Source: Boesenbergia rotunda (taxonomy: Eukaryota; Streptophyta; Magnoliopsida; Zingiberales; Zingiberaceae). Taken from it: a stretch of DNA of 64,000 nt. Below, in pieces: positions 34,080-47,522 of this stretch; position 1 is the stretch's first letter; the number at the start of each line of letters is the position of its first letter. The notes beneath the pieces were generated by a model that was not told the DNA's origin, made no database searches, and saw nothing but the letters and a program-made list of their open reading frames with translations. Made by a program: the position numbers and the translations under genes. The stretch is from the NCBI GenBank assembly GCA_024364735.1, contig JAGFNQ010006397.1, positions 310,001-374,000 of the forward strand, read 5' to 3'.

Positions 34080-34821
34080 GTTCTCCCACTGCCATACATC
34101 TGACTCCCATATCCTCCACATGCCGGTCAAAAGCTCTAGCTAGAAGAACTTTAGTGAAAGGATCTGCCAGGTTGTCCTCTGATGCAATCTTGGTGACAGC
34201 CACTTTTCCTCACTTTACGATTTCTCGTATCAGGTGGTACTTGTGCTCTATGTGTTTACTCACCTTATGGGCTCATGATTCCTTCAAGTTTGCAACAGCG
34301 CCACTATTATCACAAAAGATTATGATTGATCAAAGCAAACCAGGAATCACATCCAAGTCCATGATGAAGTTTCTGAGCCATACAACTTCCTTGGCTGCCT
34401 CTGAGGCTGCCACATATTCAGCTTCCATGGTGGAGTCCGCCACACACTTCTGCTTGACACTCCTCCAGACAATGGCTCCACCTCCTAAAGTAAACACAAA
34501 CCCCGAGGTAGACTTACTCTTGTCCCTATCTGACTGGAAATCTAAGTCTGTGTAACCCACAGGGACTAATTGGTCTGCCCGGTAAACCAACATATAATCC
34601 CTAGTCCGTCTCAGGTATTTCAATATATGCTTTACCGCAGTCCAATGTCCCTGTCCAGGGTTACTCTGATATCTGCTAATCATGCCCACGATAAAATAGA
34701 TATCAGGTCTCGTGCACAACATATCATACATGAGGCTTCCTACTGCCGAAGCATAAGGAACCACCTTCATTTCCTCTATCTCCTTTGATATTTTCGGGCA
34801 CATCTCCTTGGATAGAGGATC
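34080..34821 (-). pseudogene. pol: RNase H and C-terminal pol of F1
   Basis: The reverse transcriptase C-terminus (VVPYASAVGSLMYDMLCTRP) leads into RNase H: GYTDLDFQSDRDKSKSTSGF, then VADSTMEAEYVAASEAAKE. After a stop near 34330 the same coding region goes on, in broken form, through CDNSGAV, HIEHKYHLIRE and ADPFTK to about 34084. RNase H would remove the RNA strand during cDNA synthesis. The 5' end of this piece is the J2 insertion site. Confidence 0.85.
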
Positions 34822-37800
34822 TGTAACGACCCGTAAAATCCTTTCAATATTTTTTCTTAAAATATTGATCATGTCTATACGAATTCTCGGATAACATATG
34901 AATGCTAGCATAAACAATAGCAAGATCTCTTATATAAATTAAAAAGCTAAGTACAATGGACCTTATATGGGTCCTTCTAGTATCATGGTTACTAGTGGAT
35001 CGTAGGTAGAATTTAACATAAATAGAAAATGGGTTTCAATTAGGAATATTAGTATGACTCTTGGTGGGCCTTATATGGGCCTTGCCAAAAATAAAAGAAA
35101 AAGGAATAAAAATAAAGTGCATGCACCAAGGATTGAACCTTGGACCTAAGGTAGAGGCAAAGCCTCATCATGCATGCACTAACCAATTCACCTAGCAAGG
35201 GAGTGCTAGTAGGAAAGGAGAAGGATTGTTGTTAAAGGCTAAAAGGAAGTGAAGAGTCACCATAAGAGGAGGCACCATGCCTCTTCACTTACCCCCTTCA
35301 CTTAGTATAAAAGAGAGAGGAAGAGAAGTGAAGAGGTAACTTGACACTTAAGTTATTTGTTTTCTCTTCTCTTCTTCCACCAAGGCTTCTCCTCTCCCTC
35401 TTCTTTCTCCTTCTAGCCGAAACCCACAAGGGGCTCTTCCCTCGGAAAAGCTTCACAAGAAGACTTCATCTTGAAGATCCAAGGCTTCCTACAAGGCTAC
35501 AAGGGCTAAGGAGAGTTCTAGGGTCAAGAAGGTTTTCTTTTGGTTCTATATTCAAGGTTTATAACTATGATAAAGAAAGGTAAGACTCCCTCACCTGTGG
35601 TATAATAGTTTATGGGTTTATCATGATTTAAGATGATTGTTTGGGATTTGTATTGAGAAAACTATGGATTAGGGATTCTTTAACTTTCGGCCAAAGCATG
35701 ATTTGGGTTTAAGATGATGTTAAAACCCCACTTATGTTTTCTCATGATAAGTAAAGTATAAATTATGATTTGGAGAATTTTTGGTAGCACCCTAAGGCCC
35801 TCTAGGGTTTTCGGCCACCAACCATGTTCCATGGTTGGGATTAAATCCAACCCTTCAAGCATGTTTATTATGGTTCACTATGATATAATGGATAGCAATT
35901 GTGAATTATATGAATTTTTCCATGGACTTATTACCCTTCTAGGGTTTTGGCCAAGGCATGATTTAGGGCTAAGACTTAGGGTTGGATCCAATCAAGGGTT
36001 CTAATGGCTTCTCATGGTAGTGTATGTATTGGATTGGATCTTTATGGTAAATTATAGGAATTTTTCCATGGACTTATTACCCTCTAGGGTTTCGGCCAAG
36101 GTCAAGTTGTGGGGCTAAAACTTAGGGTTAGCCCTAACCATGGGTTATAATGGCTTCCTATGACATTGTATGTAATGTATTAGTTTTTCTTCACTTATGG
36201 TATCTTATATGTTACTTGGATAATAGGATCCCTCTCCTTCCAACTTTCGGCCAAGCACCCCAATTAGGGATTAGGTTGAGTTAGGGTTTCAAGAATACTT
36301 GTTTATGGATTATTATGATGTATATATAGGTTCAAGCATGTGGTATGAATTTTATGTTACCTAAAACCCTAACCTTAAGTGCTATGCTTCATGATTTTTG
36401 TATGTTTATATTAGATGTCATGTTTAGTAGGTTTCATTCATGAATGTTTTAAGTTATATACCATGAACACACGAGTTATGAAGAAGGTCTCATGTTTGTG
36501 TAGAATGATGCATATTTTAAGTTAAACGCCTATGATAGATATATGGTTAAGTAGAACTATGCATGGTCTAGGTTGAATGCCATGAACCTAGGTAGTATGT
36601 ATCATGTTCATATGAATCCTACCCATGCATGCTTATGATAGATACTATGATTATGTATGCTAGGTGACATGTACTATGTATGAAATGCATGCTTACCTTA
36701 TGCACCATGATCATGCAAGCTTTATGAACTAAGATGATATTTATGCCTTAAGGCGTAATTATATATGTATGTCATGTCTTATGAATGAAGATGATGAATG
36801 AAGATAATGTTTATGTCTTAAAGGCATAATGATGTTATGTATTAAGTATGAATGACGAAGGCATAATGATGTTATGTATTAAGTATGAATGATGAAATGC
36901 CAAGTATGCTTTATGTCATGCTTCATGTAACAAGATTATGTTCATGTCTTTAAGTATGCTATGCATGTTCTATGAATGATGAAGCATGTGAAGTTATTTT
37001 ACTTTATGAATGGGCTTGTACCAGACCGAAGTAAGGGTCCAAGGGATGGGCACCTTAAGAATGCCTCGGTTCTGGACTACCGTAGCTGCCCACGGTTCTG
37101 GGACTACCGTAGCTGTCCAACAGGGATGGGCACCTTAAGAACGCCTCGGTTCTGAAACTACCATAGCTGTTCCTATCCTAGTAGGTCGAGACTAGCTACC
37201 TCGTATTTACTTAGGGATGCGTGCATATGATGTATGTATGTGGTATAAGCCGGGGACCCCCATGATGTTATGATTATGTTTAAGTATTTATAATTATGGT
37301 TTTCAAATAAGCATCCTTATGTTATATGCATTTGACTCATGCATCCATTCATGTTATGCATCTACTCCATGTTAAGTATTTCATATGCTTATGTTTATGA
37401 CAAGAACCATGCCATATTAAGTATTTCATATGTTTATGTTTATGACAAGAACCATGCCATGTTAAGTATTTCATATGTTTATGTTATGACAAGAATCATG
37501 CTATGTTAAGTGTTTTATATGTCTATGTTTTGTATCAAGAACTTTTATATGTTAAGAATGTTATATGTTTTATGTTATGCGATGTATGGTTTTAGTGAGT
37601 AGGAAAGAGTCTTACTAAGCCTATGTGCTTATAATTTTACTTTCTTATACCGCAGATCAAGCAAGAGGATATTAAGTGAAGCAGCAGGAGGGGCAAGAGT
37701 GTGTGTGTGGCAGTGACATGGCACAGGAAAAAGAAAAAGATTCTCATGTTTATACTTTGTCACATGTCTTATGTTTTGCATTGTCTTCTTAAGTTCATGC

Positions 37801-38092
37801 TATACTTATGATAGTCATGCCTAAAAGAATAACCTACTACTTATGTTGCTTATGGATGATTTATGTAAAGTTCATATCATGATGTTACGTACAATGTTAA
37901 CATGCTAAGATACCATGTCACGATGTTAGAAATGATGGTTAAGGCATGTCTACATAATTCAAGTGTTAGTTGCATGTATGTATAAAGTTTTAAATCATTC
38001 CGCTGCATTACGATGTTCATATGCCTATATGTATGTTAGCGTAACGCCGTCTCTCGCCACACCGTAAGGTCTGGAAAAAGACGGGCGTTACA
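34822..38092 (+). mobile_element. Solo gypsy-type LTR J2 inside F1 pol
   Basis: TGTAACGACCCG to GGGCGTTACA, 3271 bp, flanked by ggatc (34817-34821) and ggaac (38093-38097), a 5-bp duplication with one later change. It matches J1 along its whole length. No internal region remains. It has three copies of the 45-bp array (37368-37505), against four in J1, and the antisense tRNA-like segment. Confidence 0.9.
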
Positions 38093-39285
38093 GGAACTCC
38101 ATGCCTGAAGGGCAGGAAACCCTTCTTGGAGTTTTCCATGCTAAAACGAGACAAGACAGTGTCAACATATGAAGCTTGGGATAAGCACAACATCCTTTTC
38201 TGGCGATCCCTGATGACTTTGATCCCAAGGATGCGTCCCACTTCTCCCAAGTCCTTCATATCAAACTGCTTTGATAGCCAGACCCTTACGTCTGATAACA
38301 CTTTGACATTGTTGCCAATTATCAAAATATCATCTACGTAAAGTACAATAAACACTACGACGTTTCTGTCACATCTTTTATACACACAAGACTCATCCGG
38401 ATTTTGAGTAAATCCATATGACTGGATTACTTCATCAAAGCGGATGTTCCAAGATCTTGAAGCTTGCTTCAATCTATAGATGGATCGATTAAGCTTGCAC
38501 ACTAGATGCTCTTTGCCCTTTGCAATAAACCCTTCTGGTTGCTCCATATAGATGGTCTCCTCAAGACTTTCGTTCAGGAAAGCCGTCTTGACATCCATCT
38601 GCCATACCTCATAGTCCATATGAGCTGCAATAGATAAGAGAATCTGGATCGACTTAAGCATGGCTACCAGCGAAAAGGTCTCCTCATAATCGATACCCTC
38701 TTTCTAAGTGTACCCTTTCGCAACAAGCCTCGCTTTGAAGGTCTCAACCTTCCCATCTGATCCTCTCTTTTTCTTGTAGATCCACTTGCATCCAATGGTT
38801 TTTACACCATTGGGGGGTTCTACTAGCTCCCAGACATGGTTAGAATCCATCAATTCTATCTCAGAGTTCATTGCCCTTTGCCAAGAATCTGCATCCTTAT
38901 CTTGGAGGGCATCGTTATAGGTCCAGGGATCTGGTTCATGTTTACCTGAGACCAAGTCCGAAGACTCCCCCAAAAACATGAACCTCTCAGGCTGTCTAAC
39001 AACCCTCCCACTGTGATGAGGCACCACCTTTGTATCCTCAGTGACACGCTGTGCAGTGACTTGTTGTGTGTCCTCTTCTACAATTGGTCCTAAGGTCGGA
39101 ACCTCCCCTCTTAACTCTTCAAGTACTAGTCTACTCTTTGGCTTATGGTTCATCACATAGTCCTCTTCCAAGAATCTGGCATTTGTACTAACAATTACCT
39201 TCTGATCCTTAGGACTATAGAACAGGCCACCCTTAATTCCTCTAGGATAGCATACGAACAAACGTACCTCCGTACGAGATTCCAA
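38093..39285 (-). pseudogene. pol: Reverse transcriptase of F1
   Basis: From 39285 the frame carries the end of integrase and the linker (TNARFLEEDYVMNHKPKSRL), then the N-terminal reverse transcriptase motif ANGVKTIGCKWIYKKK-type (as NGVKTIGCKWIYKKKRG) and [13 protein letters not shown] near 38704. A stop there separates it from 38661, which resumes with MLKSIQILLSIAAHMDYEVW, QMDVKTAFLNES and the catalytic YVDDILIIGNN. The enzyme copies element RNA to DNA. It breaks at 38093 where J2 inserted. Confidence 0.85.
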
Positions 39286-39956
39286 CTTATCAGTATCTCC
39301 TTCAGCACATGTGTTGGACTACCCCAAATCCGAACATGTCCTAGACTGGGCTTGCGCCCAGTCCACAGTTCTGTGGGAGTATGAGGGACTGACTCAGATG
39401 GGACCAAGTTTAGTATGTATGTTGCCGTTTCCAGAGCGTATCCCCAGAACGAATCAGGTAAGTCTGAATAGCTCATCATTGACCTAACCATTCCCATAAG
39501 AGTCCTATTCCTTCTTTCTGCAACTCCGTTCTATTGGGGTGTACCGTGTGCAGTTAGCTGGGACTGAATCCCAGCTTCTGATAGGTAGGTCCTAAACACT
39601 CCAAAAAGATACTCACCACCACGATCTGATCGTAGTGTCTTGATAGTTTTACCTAGATGTTTCTCCATATCAGCCTTGAATTCTTTCAACTTATCAAAGT
39701 ATTCAGACTTGTGGCGCATCAGGTAAATGTACCCATACCTTGAATAATCGTCAATGAAAGTGATGAAATATTCAAAGCCACCTCTAGCCTGGATTGACAT
39801 AGGACCACACAAATCAGAATGAATCAGTTCTAGCACATCTTTGGCCCTATACCCCTTGGCCTTGAAAGGCCTCTTGGTCATCTTACCTTCCAAGCAAGAC
39901 TCACAGATCGGGAGATCCTCCACCACCAATGAACCCAGGGGCCCATCGGCTATCAA
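39195..39956 (-). pseudogene. pol: Integrase of F1
   Basis: The DDE integrase joins cDNA to the genome. From 39956 it shows CESCLEGKMTKRPF, HSDLCGP (first Asp), FIDDYSRYGYIYLMRHKSEY (second Asp) and LRSDRGGEY. The block with the third catalytic residue and the SFWGYALETATYILN region follows in 39497-39195 after a stop at about 39531 (the GTPQ-stop-NGV site). The upstream zinc-binding and GAG-pre-integrase part is partly at 39957-40250 (FCNSYRKNLISVSKLIKDE). Confidence 0.85.
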
Positions 39957-39998
39957 CCTCTGAATCCTACTAAGGTTAATATGACCAAGCCAAAGGTG

Positions 39999-40570
39999 TC
40001 AAAGATATGTTTGATTCATCTTAGAAGGCTCCTTTCTCTTATTCAAGTTAGATGATGAGCTATTTACTTCAGTGTGCATCGTGGGAGTTATTGGTTCTAG
40101 AGTATACAAATTGTCAACCATTGTACACGAACAGATAATCTCTCTATTTCTCTTAATAACAACTTTATTACTAAAAGCAACAGAATATTCATCCTTTATT
40201 AACTTAGAAACCGAAATCAGATTCTTTCTATACGAGTTACAAAAAGACAATTTCTCAGAACTAATACTTTATTTCTCTCAAAAGATAAATAGAAAACTCC
40301 CACTGCAACTACTGCCACTATTGTAGCATCGCCCATGTAGACTATGATTTCTTTATCCGCTAGTCGTCGGGTTTCCTGGAACCCCTACAGAGTATTGCAG
40401 ACATGGTCAGTGGCTCCCGTATCTACACACCATGTACTGGTAGATAGCACCGCTAAACATGTTTCAACGACTAAGACTGAAGAAATACCTTTTCTCTGAC
40501 AACGGGGACAGTCCGCCTTCCAGTGCCCAGTTTGGTTGCACGTGAAGCACTTTCCTTTCGACTTCTTCAC
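39999..40570 (-). pseudogene. Gag zinc knuckle and protease region of F1
   Basis: From 40570: CX2CX4HX4C zinc knuckle CFTCNQTGHWKADC, then the protease motif TWCVDTGATDHV (usual copia form D-S/T-G). A stop at 40385 and a shift lead to the piece at 40250-39999. The knuckle binds element RNA and the protease would cut the polyprotein. Confidence 0.8.
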
Positions 40571-41274
40571 GCTAGTCCGGGGTCCTTGCGATGCTCCTGC
40601 CTTCTTGAACCCTCCTCATTTCTTCTTCTTCCCGCCTTTCGGCTAGAAGAAGAAACCCTTTGAGTCACTAAGGCTTGTGAGTTCTGACGAAAAAGGGTCC
40701 CTGTCGCCTGGAGTTCTCCTAGTAGTTCACCCAACGTATAATCCCTTTTGTTCATATTATAGTTGAGCCTGAACTGCTCAAAACTCCTAGGCAGAGACTG
40801 GAGTATAATATCGACCTGGGATTCCCCATCGATTTGTGCTCCCAGTACCTCAATCTTATTGAGGTGAGCCATCATCTTTAGAACATGATCCCTTACGGGT
40901 GTCCCTTCGACCATAGTGGTCGACATCAGACTCTTCATTGCTGTTTTCCTAGCAGCTCGACCTTGGTGTCCGAAGAGATCTTTGAGGTTTAGCATCATGT
41001 CACTAGCAGTGGCCATGACCTGATGTTGCAGCACATTCGACATAGATGCCAGAATGTAGCACCCCGCCATCTCATCTGCCTTTTTCCACTTCTTGTAACT
41101 CTCCCTCAACTCTTCACTAGAGTCCTCTCTAGGTCATTCCGGGCATTCCTCGAAGAGTACAAATTTGTACTCCTCAGCAGTGAAGATAATGTCAAGGTTC
41201 CTCTTCCAGTCTATGTAGTTTGGTCTAGTAAGTTTATTGTCCTTAAGAATTATTGCTAGTGGGGTAAAGGCCAT
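40567..41274 (-). pseudogene. gag: Gag of F1
   Basis: The start ATG at 41274 opens MAFTPLAIILKDNKLTRPNY, a typical start for this copia group, and the register continues to 40567. One TGA lies at 41134-41136. The capsid domain has KWKKADEMAGCYILASM, then LFGHQGRAARKTAMKSLM and LGAQIDGESQVDIILQSLP. A frameshift near 40570 separates it from the zinc knuckle. Confidence 0.85.
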
Positions 41275-42337
41275 TATGAAAAACCTGAGAATCACAACAT
41301 ACACTACTTTAGAAATCGAAAATAAATTGATTCCTCAAAACAATTAATTTTTGAAATCAACTAACACCCCTATACACCGAGAAATTCGTATGCTACGATA
41401 GTGTGGACGTATACGAACCCCTACATTCGTAAGACGAGGTTTTACCCATCGATCTTACTATCTTGTCAACCTAACTTTTTGACAAGTAAGATCAATAGTT
41501 GGTCTCCTTCGACTCTGCAAAATAATAGCAGTGGCTCCGATGGGGAGGATACCATTATTCGCATCTAAGTGTGCACCATTACACGACACAAAGAAAATTA
41601 TTTCTGATTATGTGCCTTCCGATGGGGAAGTACACATGCACTTCAATAATTTTTTATAGTCTTTTTTGACCTAGTGATCTGCAGAACAAGTCCATCCGAT
41701 GGGGAGGAAAGCACTCAGAGTCGACGCGCAGACTTGTTCGCATCACTTATCGAATTGTAATGGAAGCCGTGGGACCCCTAGGGTCCCTCTCCCACTTAGT
41801 AATTTGTCTAGAGGAATTTTCTAGCACAACCACACAACCAAGCACATAACCAATAACATGAAAATAAAATAAAGAAAATCCTAGATTTTCCAACTTTCAT
41901 GGCCCTTGGTCTCTTATGCGCCTCCAGTCATGTCGTCACTTCGTCCGCTCCTCCCTTCCTTCTGCGTATGCTACCTTGAGGGATCTCCGAGCCGAAATGA
42001 ATAGCTTATTATTTACATCATTGATCCTATACTCCCTGCAAGAGTGTACATGAAATCTAGATCAACTATAAATAAAAAACTCGGCTAAATATGTGTCGTA
42101 TTTAATTACAAAAAATTAAATACCTAGTCTCGTCAACCCCGAGGATTAATTAATTACAAAAATTTGCAAATCAATCACACAACTCATATTTGGCCATGAA
42201 GTTGGAATCTCGTGCCTGCAACACAAAGTTAAGCTACACACATCCACACATCATCCAGCAAAATAACATGTATGAAAATGAAAAAAATTAACCAATCCTA
42301 AACACACAAAGCCGGAAATCTCAGCTCTGATACCAAT
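41275..42337 (-). promoter_or_regulatory. Long untranslated leader of F1 with repeated motif
   Basis: About 1 kb between the primer-binding site and gag without coding sequence. Sense-strand CTCCCCATCGGA-type motifs lie at 41536-41549, 41618-41630 and 41695-41709. Most of the leader is present again, inverted in the window, at 48054-48922 in element F2, with the three motifs kept. The part near 42324-42335 (gctctgatacca) is the primer-binding site. Confidence 0.6.
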
Positions 42338-42574
42338 TGTAGGGTATGGCTTGGCGGGTTTCCTTAGCGAATACCTGGTCGATCCGAGAGACCTCTCCAT
42401 GTCTACGGATTAAAAATTAATCTGAATGGAGACCCGTCTCCCATCGACCATCTTGTGCTGTATCGAACGATCCAAATTACAACTTAGCCAATTACCAAAA
42501 TTGGCCTTGTAATTTGCTCGACCGTTCGATCGCAGAAAAGGCGACGAGTCGATTGTCGGCTTTTGTGTTTATGG

Positions 42575-45500
42575 TGTTAGTAATATGAGAGAAGTGTCCT
42601 AAGGCAATCGCCTTATGATTGTAATCATTTACTATAATAAATGAATATTCACTATTTGAGTGTACATGTTTGTGTATTTGATTAAGATTTTAAACTCATT
42701 CACTGAATGTCCATAATACAATTCACAGCATGAGAGAATTTGTGATGAATTCACAACTAGTGATTATCTCTGTAACGCCCGCCCTTATATCTACTCTCGG
42801 GGCGGGGTTACGTACAACTCATTCATATAAATTTTTTTTTTGAAGAAAAACATAAGTGCATATTAATCAGTGCATGCAAATTATCTATCATGCTTTAATC
42901 ATCCTTTAGAAGCATAGTCATATGTTTCCATGCATAACATTAGTTCATGAAATTGAATCTAAGGAAATCTAGAACCTCATGTGAAATATCTTAAATAAAA
43001 GTTATCCTATAACATGCTAGGTTCACAAGTAGTTCCACTCATAACTTAATCAAATATAAGAGTAATCACTAACATTCTTTATCAAGGGACATTAACATAA
43101 GCATATTAAGTAGATATAGAATCATTCTTTCCCGAGCCACCACCCCACACATCTTCAGCTTTCCAGTCTCTTCCTCTAGTTCAAGTGTTCCTTACCTTTA
43201 TCTGCAGCATAAGACAACACATAACTAGTAAGCATAAAAGCTTAGTAAGGATCCGGTCCTACTCGCAAAATCCATACGAAAGCATACAACATGTGTACAT
43301 AACAAGACATAAGCATGAGTTCATCATTGCATACTAAACATCAAAGTTTCTAAGCATGCAGTATATAGTATTTTAAGCATACCCTTCACATATAATAAAT
43401 ATTTTCAAAGGATGTTTTCAAAACAGTTCCATAACGGTATTACTTAAAAATACATCCATGTCATATAGGGCCCAGTTGTGTACCACATGATGCGCGTTCC
43501 CTAATGAGTTGGGGTAGCGAGCCACCAATCCCATTAGAGCAGGACCTCTTACGTCCTACCAGAGCCATGACCTTAAGTTAACATGCACCCCGAATTTGAT
43601 TTAACGACCCCTCTTACGAGTCGGGTACACAACTTACAAAGTAAAATACTTATCATGTCTTTACATATATATGCTAAGGATGTACTCCAATTCTCACTGC
43701 TCAAGGGGCACCCACTTTTTCAGGGTGTTTCTAATCACATTGGGACACACCTCACAACATAAGGGTGTTCTAAATCCCATACTTAGTGGAGTATCCTTTC
43801 AAGCATTTCATCGTGCATATCACATGCAATCTCATAAGGGTGCCCCATGGGCTATAAGACATGCTCATACATACATCATAATTCAACCACTTAACATACT
43901 TTAGATCTGACAAGATTTGGTCACATAGATCATACTCATATCATAGGAAGTGGTAGCATGCTAACAATTAAGATTTCAATCAGACATCTCATTTAAACAC
44001 CTCATGCATAAACATATCATAGGAAGTGGTAGCATGCTAACAATTAAGGTTTCAAATCAACCATTCCATTTAACACCACATGCATATACATATAATCATC
44101 CCCAAACATAAACATATCTCATAGGGTAGTTTGACCTTCACAAACCCTAGTCCTAGTGGTTTGGCCGAAACATCAAGAGTAGGTAAGAATTAGGACTTTG
44201 GCATTGATCATTCACACAGACAATTATACAAACACCTTGTATACAATATCATACCATACACTAAGCATGAATATATTCTAGGATAATTCAACCCTCCTTA
44301 ACCCTACTTCCATGCTTTGGGCCGAAACCCATACAAGAACAAAACCCTAGGTTTTGTTCACCACATTTTGAAGGATACAACATACACCTATACCCTAAGT
44401 TCCAAGGGGTCTACACATGTAACAAGAAGTAACCCAAAGCAACCCTAAACCCTAATTCCTCTAGGGTTGGCCGAAACTTGTAGGGTAGGGAAAAAGTTGG
44501 ATTTTTTTGTAGCCAAACATTTATACAAACACATTGTCCACACCATCATATATTACACTAATCATAAAATACATCCTAGAGAAATTCAACTCTCAAGCCC
44601 TTAAATCCCTTACCTTGGCCGAAACCTACCAAGGGTGAAAACCCTAGTTTTTTTTTTGTTCTTAACATCATGAAGAAAAATCCACATACATGTATACCCT
44701 AAGTCTCAAGGTCTTCTCATGTATCAAGGAAAGAACCAAGGCTTCCCTTAAAGGTGTTGGCCGAAACTTACAAAGGGTGTAAACCCTCATTTTCGAAACC
44801 AATAAGAGCAAGGAAATCATACAATAACGATTACACTGCAGGCGAGGGGATACTTACATCCTTTCGCTTGAATTTCTCCTTCTCTAAAATCTTAAGGTGC
44901 TCTTGGTTGAAGGAAGGTGAGTGTTCTCCTTCCTAGCACTTCTATAGGACCCTTGGCTCTAGTAGAGGGCAAGGTCCTTGTAGAATTCTTCTTCCTTCCA
45001 ATTCCCTAGGGATAGAACCCTAGGGTTGTATTTCGAACTTGAGAAAGGGAGAGAGAGCTCTTGGTTTTCGAAAAAATGAAGTGGGGAAGAAGAAGAGGAA
45101 GTGTAACTTCTTTTCCCCCTCTCTTATTTATACTCTTCTCATGAAGAGACATGTCTCTTCCCTTCCCTAGCTTTAACCAGCATGTTTCTTATTCTCTCAA
45201 CAAGAAACATTGCTTGGTTCATTGGTTATGACATGATGAGTGCAACGAGGAGGTTCAAGGTTCAATCCTTGCTTCCTCCTTTCTACTTCTTCTTTTTATC
45301 ACATTTTTGCACTAATCCATGTCAAAGCCCATTAAGCCAAGTCCATCATGAAATTTCATAATATTAATAATATTTCATGAATTCATAATATTTCATAATA
45401 TTAATAATATTTCATGAATTCATAATATTTCATATTCATTTTATATGGAAAAATTTTGGGGTGTTTCAATCTCTACATGTGCAATTGTGAAGTATTGAAA

Positions 45501-47522
45501 CTATCCCTAGTCGATGAATTGATAAATACGGACACTATCAATTCTGTTGAGACTAGCATGGGTTATTCTCTAATCAGCTGATTCTCACTGGCTGGTGACA
45601 TTGAGATGTCCGGAGATAAACATGAATGCTAGTTAAGGGAACTAGTTCATTGGAGTGACTGGCTGTAAGACTTCATATGGTAGTCCACATATAGACATGT
45701 CAGTGATGTTTTTACTGCAGCTTAAGTTTGATGTTCCTTTGACTTGCGGTGTTCAAGTCATCTTGGACATGAAGACTTATACTTTGACATCTTAAGCAAG
45801 CATCTCCAAGGAGGTGTGGACCCAGGATGATTGGGTATAAGTCAAAGTGCCCGAAGATGTTTGAACAGCCTACAGAGGATTCACCACTCCTTGCGAGGAG
45901 ATGTATACCCAAGGCCTATCGTCGGATTGTTACTCGAAGCCTCTGGCCAGAGCATGACATGTTTAGAGTATGAATCTCTGAAATACATGAGAGTAATTAG
46001 AATCCGTTGGACGATAAAGACATTACTTGGGCTAGGTGTGACGTAGTCAGCCTAGTGGGGACTAACACACATAGACCGTGTCCTGAACCAAGTGGGTATA
46101 AGATGGTGAAGGGAATGAGGCACGACTCATTAAAGTTGCTGAAGGGTTTCAGAATAATTTCTGAGGTCAACCGTTGATCTTTCGATTAATTAGGGGTCAT
46201 GATGTACTACTAGGTGTCACTCATGATCGTTCTATAATTGGTTGATTATAGACGGCCAACATAAATCGAAAGCCTATTTAGTCACACGCACTACGAGTAA
46301 TCCGAGGGATTTAAAATGAGTTGAAAATTAGATTTTCCGATCAAGAGAGATAAGTCGAATCTGAATATATCAGAGACGCATCGGAAGCTTAAAATGGCTA
46401 AGTCTTTTGAAGGCTTATTGGACGAATTAAATGAGTTTAATTCGTAAGGAGACGACTTGGATTTGGCTGGCCAAAGAGGGTCCCCACCCTCTTTGGTTTG
46501 GCTGGCCATAATAAGAAGGGAAACCAAATTATTTGGTTTAAATTATAAAATAAATCAAGCGCGATTTGTTTTATAAAATTATGGATGAAGAAATTTATAA
46601 AAAGAAATTTATATAAAGAAATTTATAAAAATTTATTCTTTTATGGAAATTAAAATGAACCATGGATTGGTTTATTTTATTTTATAAAATCAATTATGAA
46701 TTGATTTTCCCATGATAAGAAAAATTTATATAATAAATTTCTTGTAAATTTTATTCCATAATAAAAGGGGAGACATGGTTGTTTTTTTTATAAATTAAGT
46801 TATAATAAAAACTTGGCATAACGGAATAATTCATAGAAAAATTTATAAGATAAATTTCTTATGAAAAATTTATTCCGTTAAGAGGAGACATGGCGATTAA
46901 GAGGCTACTATATAAAGGTACCAAGGCAAGGCTTGGGAATCAATTCAAGAGATCAAGGATTCTTGCCAAGCCTCTCTTCCTCTCCTTTTCTCCCTCTCCC
47001 TCTAGGGACGGCTACCCTCTCCCTCTCCTAAGGCCGGCTGCCCTCCCTTCCCTTGCCGTGAGCCACCACCAAGAAGAGGCCGAAGAAGAAGAAGAAGCGG
47101 GGCGCGACTCCTTTCTTCCTCCCGGAATCTTGATTCCGTTTTGGTGGTTAGTTTCCATCTCTCTCTCTTGATATTCTAGTCGTGCCTTTGGAGAATCTAG
47201 TAGTTCTTGTCGCCACGAAACTCGTGGCTTTGAGAAGTCATCCCGAAGAGAACTCGGCGTGGACGTGAATAGAGGCGGAGCTTCCAAGGGACGCTACGGT
47301 TGGATCTCGTCCCTTTCTACGAGTTACGCGAGGTATTAAGTAAATTAGTTTTCTTTCTGCAAAATTTTAAATATATGATCATGTCACCACATCATAAGGT
47401 TGCATGCTAGATACGTGGTTAAAATAATTTGAGAAATTAATTATGCTAAATCTTCCGCTGCACGTAATTAAATTTTAAAATTACGAACCCGTATCCATGT
47501 CAACATGCACCCGGTCCTAACA
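42575..47522 (+). mobile_element. Solo copia LTR H, itself interrupted by solo LTR K
   Basis: TGTTAGTAATATG to CCGGTCCTAACA, flanked by exact 5-bp duplications TATGG (42570-42574, 47523-47527). Without K it is about 2245 bp. No internal region. The 3' part (46890-47340) is pyrimidine-rich, like an LTR R-U5 region. No gene recognised. Confidence 0.88.
42771..45468 (-). mobile_element. Solo gypsy-type LTR K nested in H
   Basis: Plus strand reads TGTAACGCCCGCC to GGGGTGTTTCA, i.e. TGAAACACCCC to GGCGTTACA on the minus strand. It is 2698 bp with exact ATCTC duplications (42766-42770, 45469-45473). TTGGCCGAAAC recurs about six times at roughly 150-250 bp spacing (44160-44770), as in J LTRs. An antisense tRNA-like segment is at about 45208-45280. 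Two 45-50 bp copies of AT-rich ttcataatatttcat lie at 45355-45435. Confidence 0.9.

Larger units (their letters stand above)
34080..41274 (-). mobile_element. Copia element F1 coding region, split by solo LTR J2
   Basis: In copia order on the minus strand: gag, protease, integrase, reverse transcriptase, RNase H. The leader and primer-binding site lie to the right and the 3' LTR to the left. J2 (34822-38092) splits reverse transcriptase/RNase H with a 5-bp target duplication. Several frameshifts and stops disable it. The integrase and gag resemble the Tork/Angela-like group of plant copia elements; the exact lineage is not certain. Confidence 0.85.

Noticed and set aside
46890..47287. Open frames of 91-93 codons near 46890-47287
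   Set aside because: Inside solo LTR H in a pyrimidine-rich, low-complexity stretch; Ser/Glu runs only.
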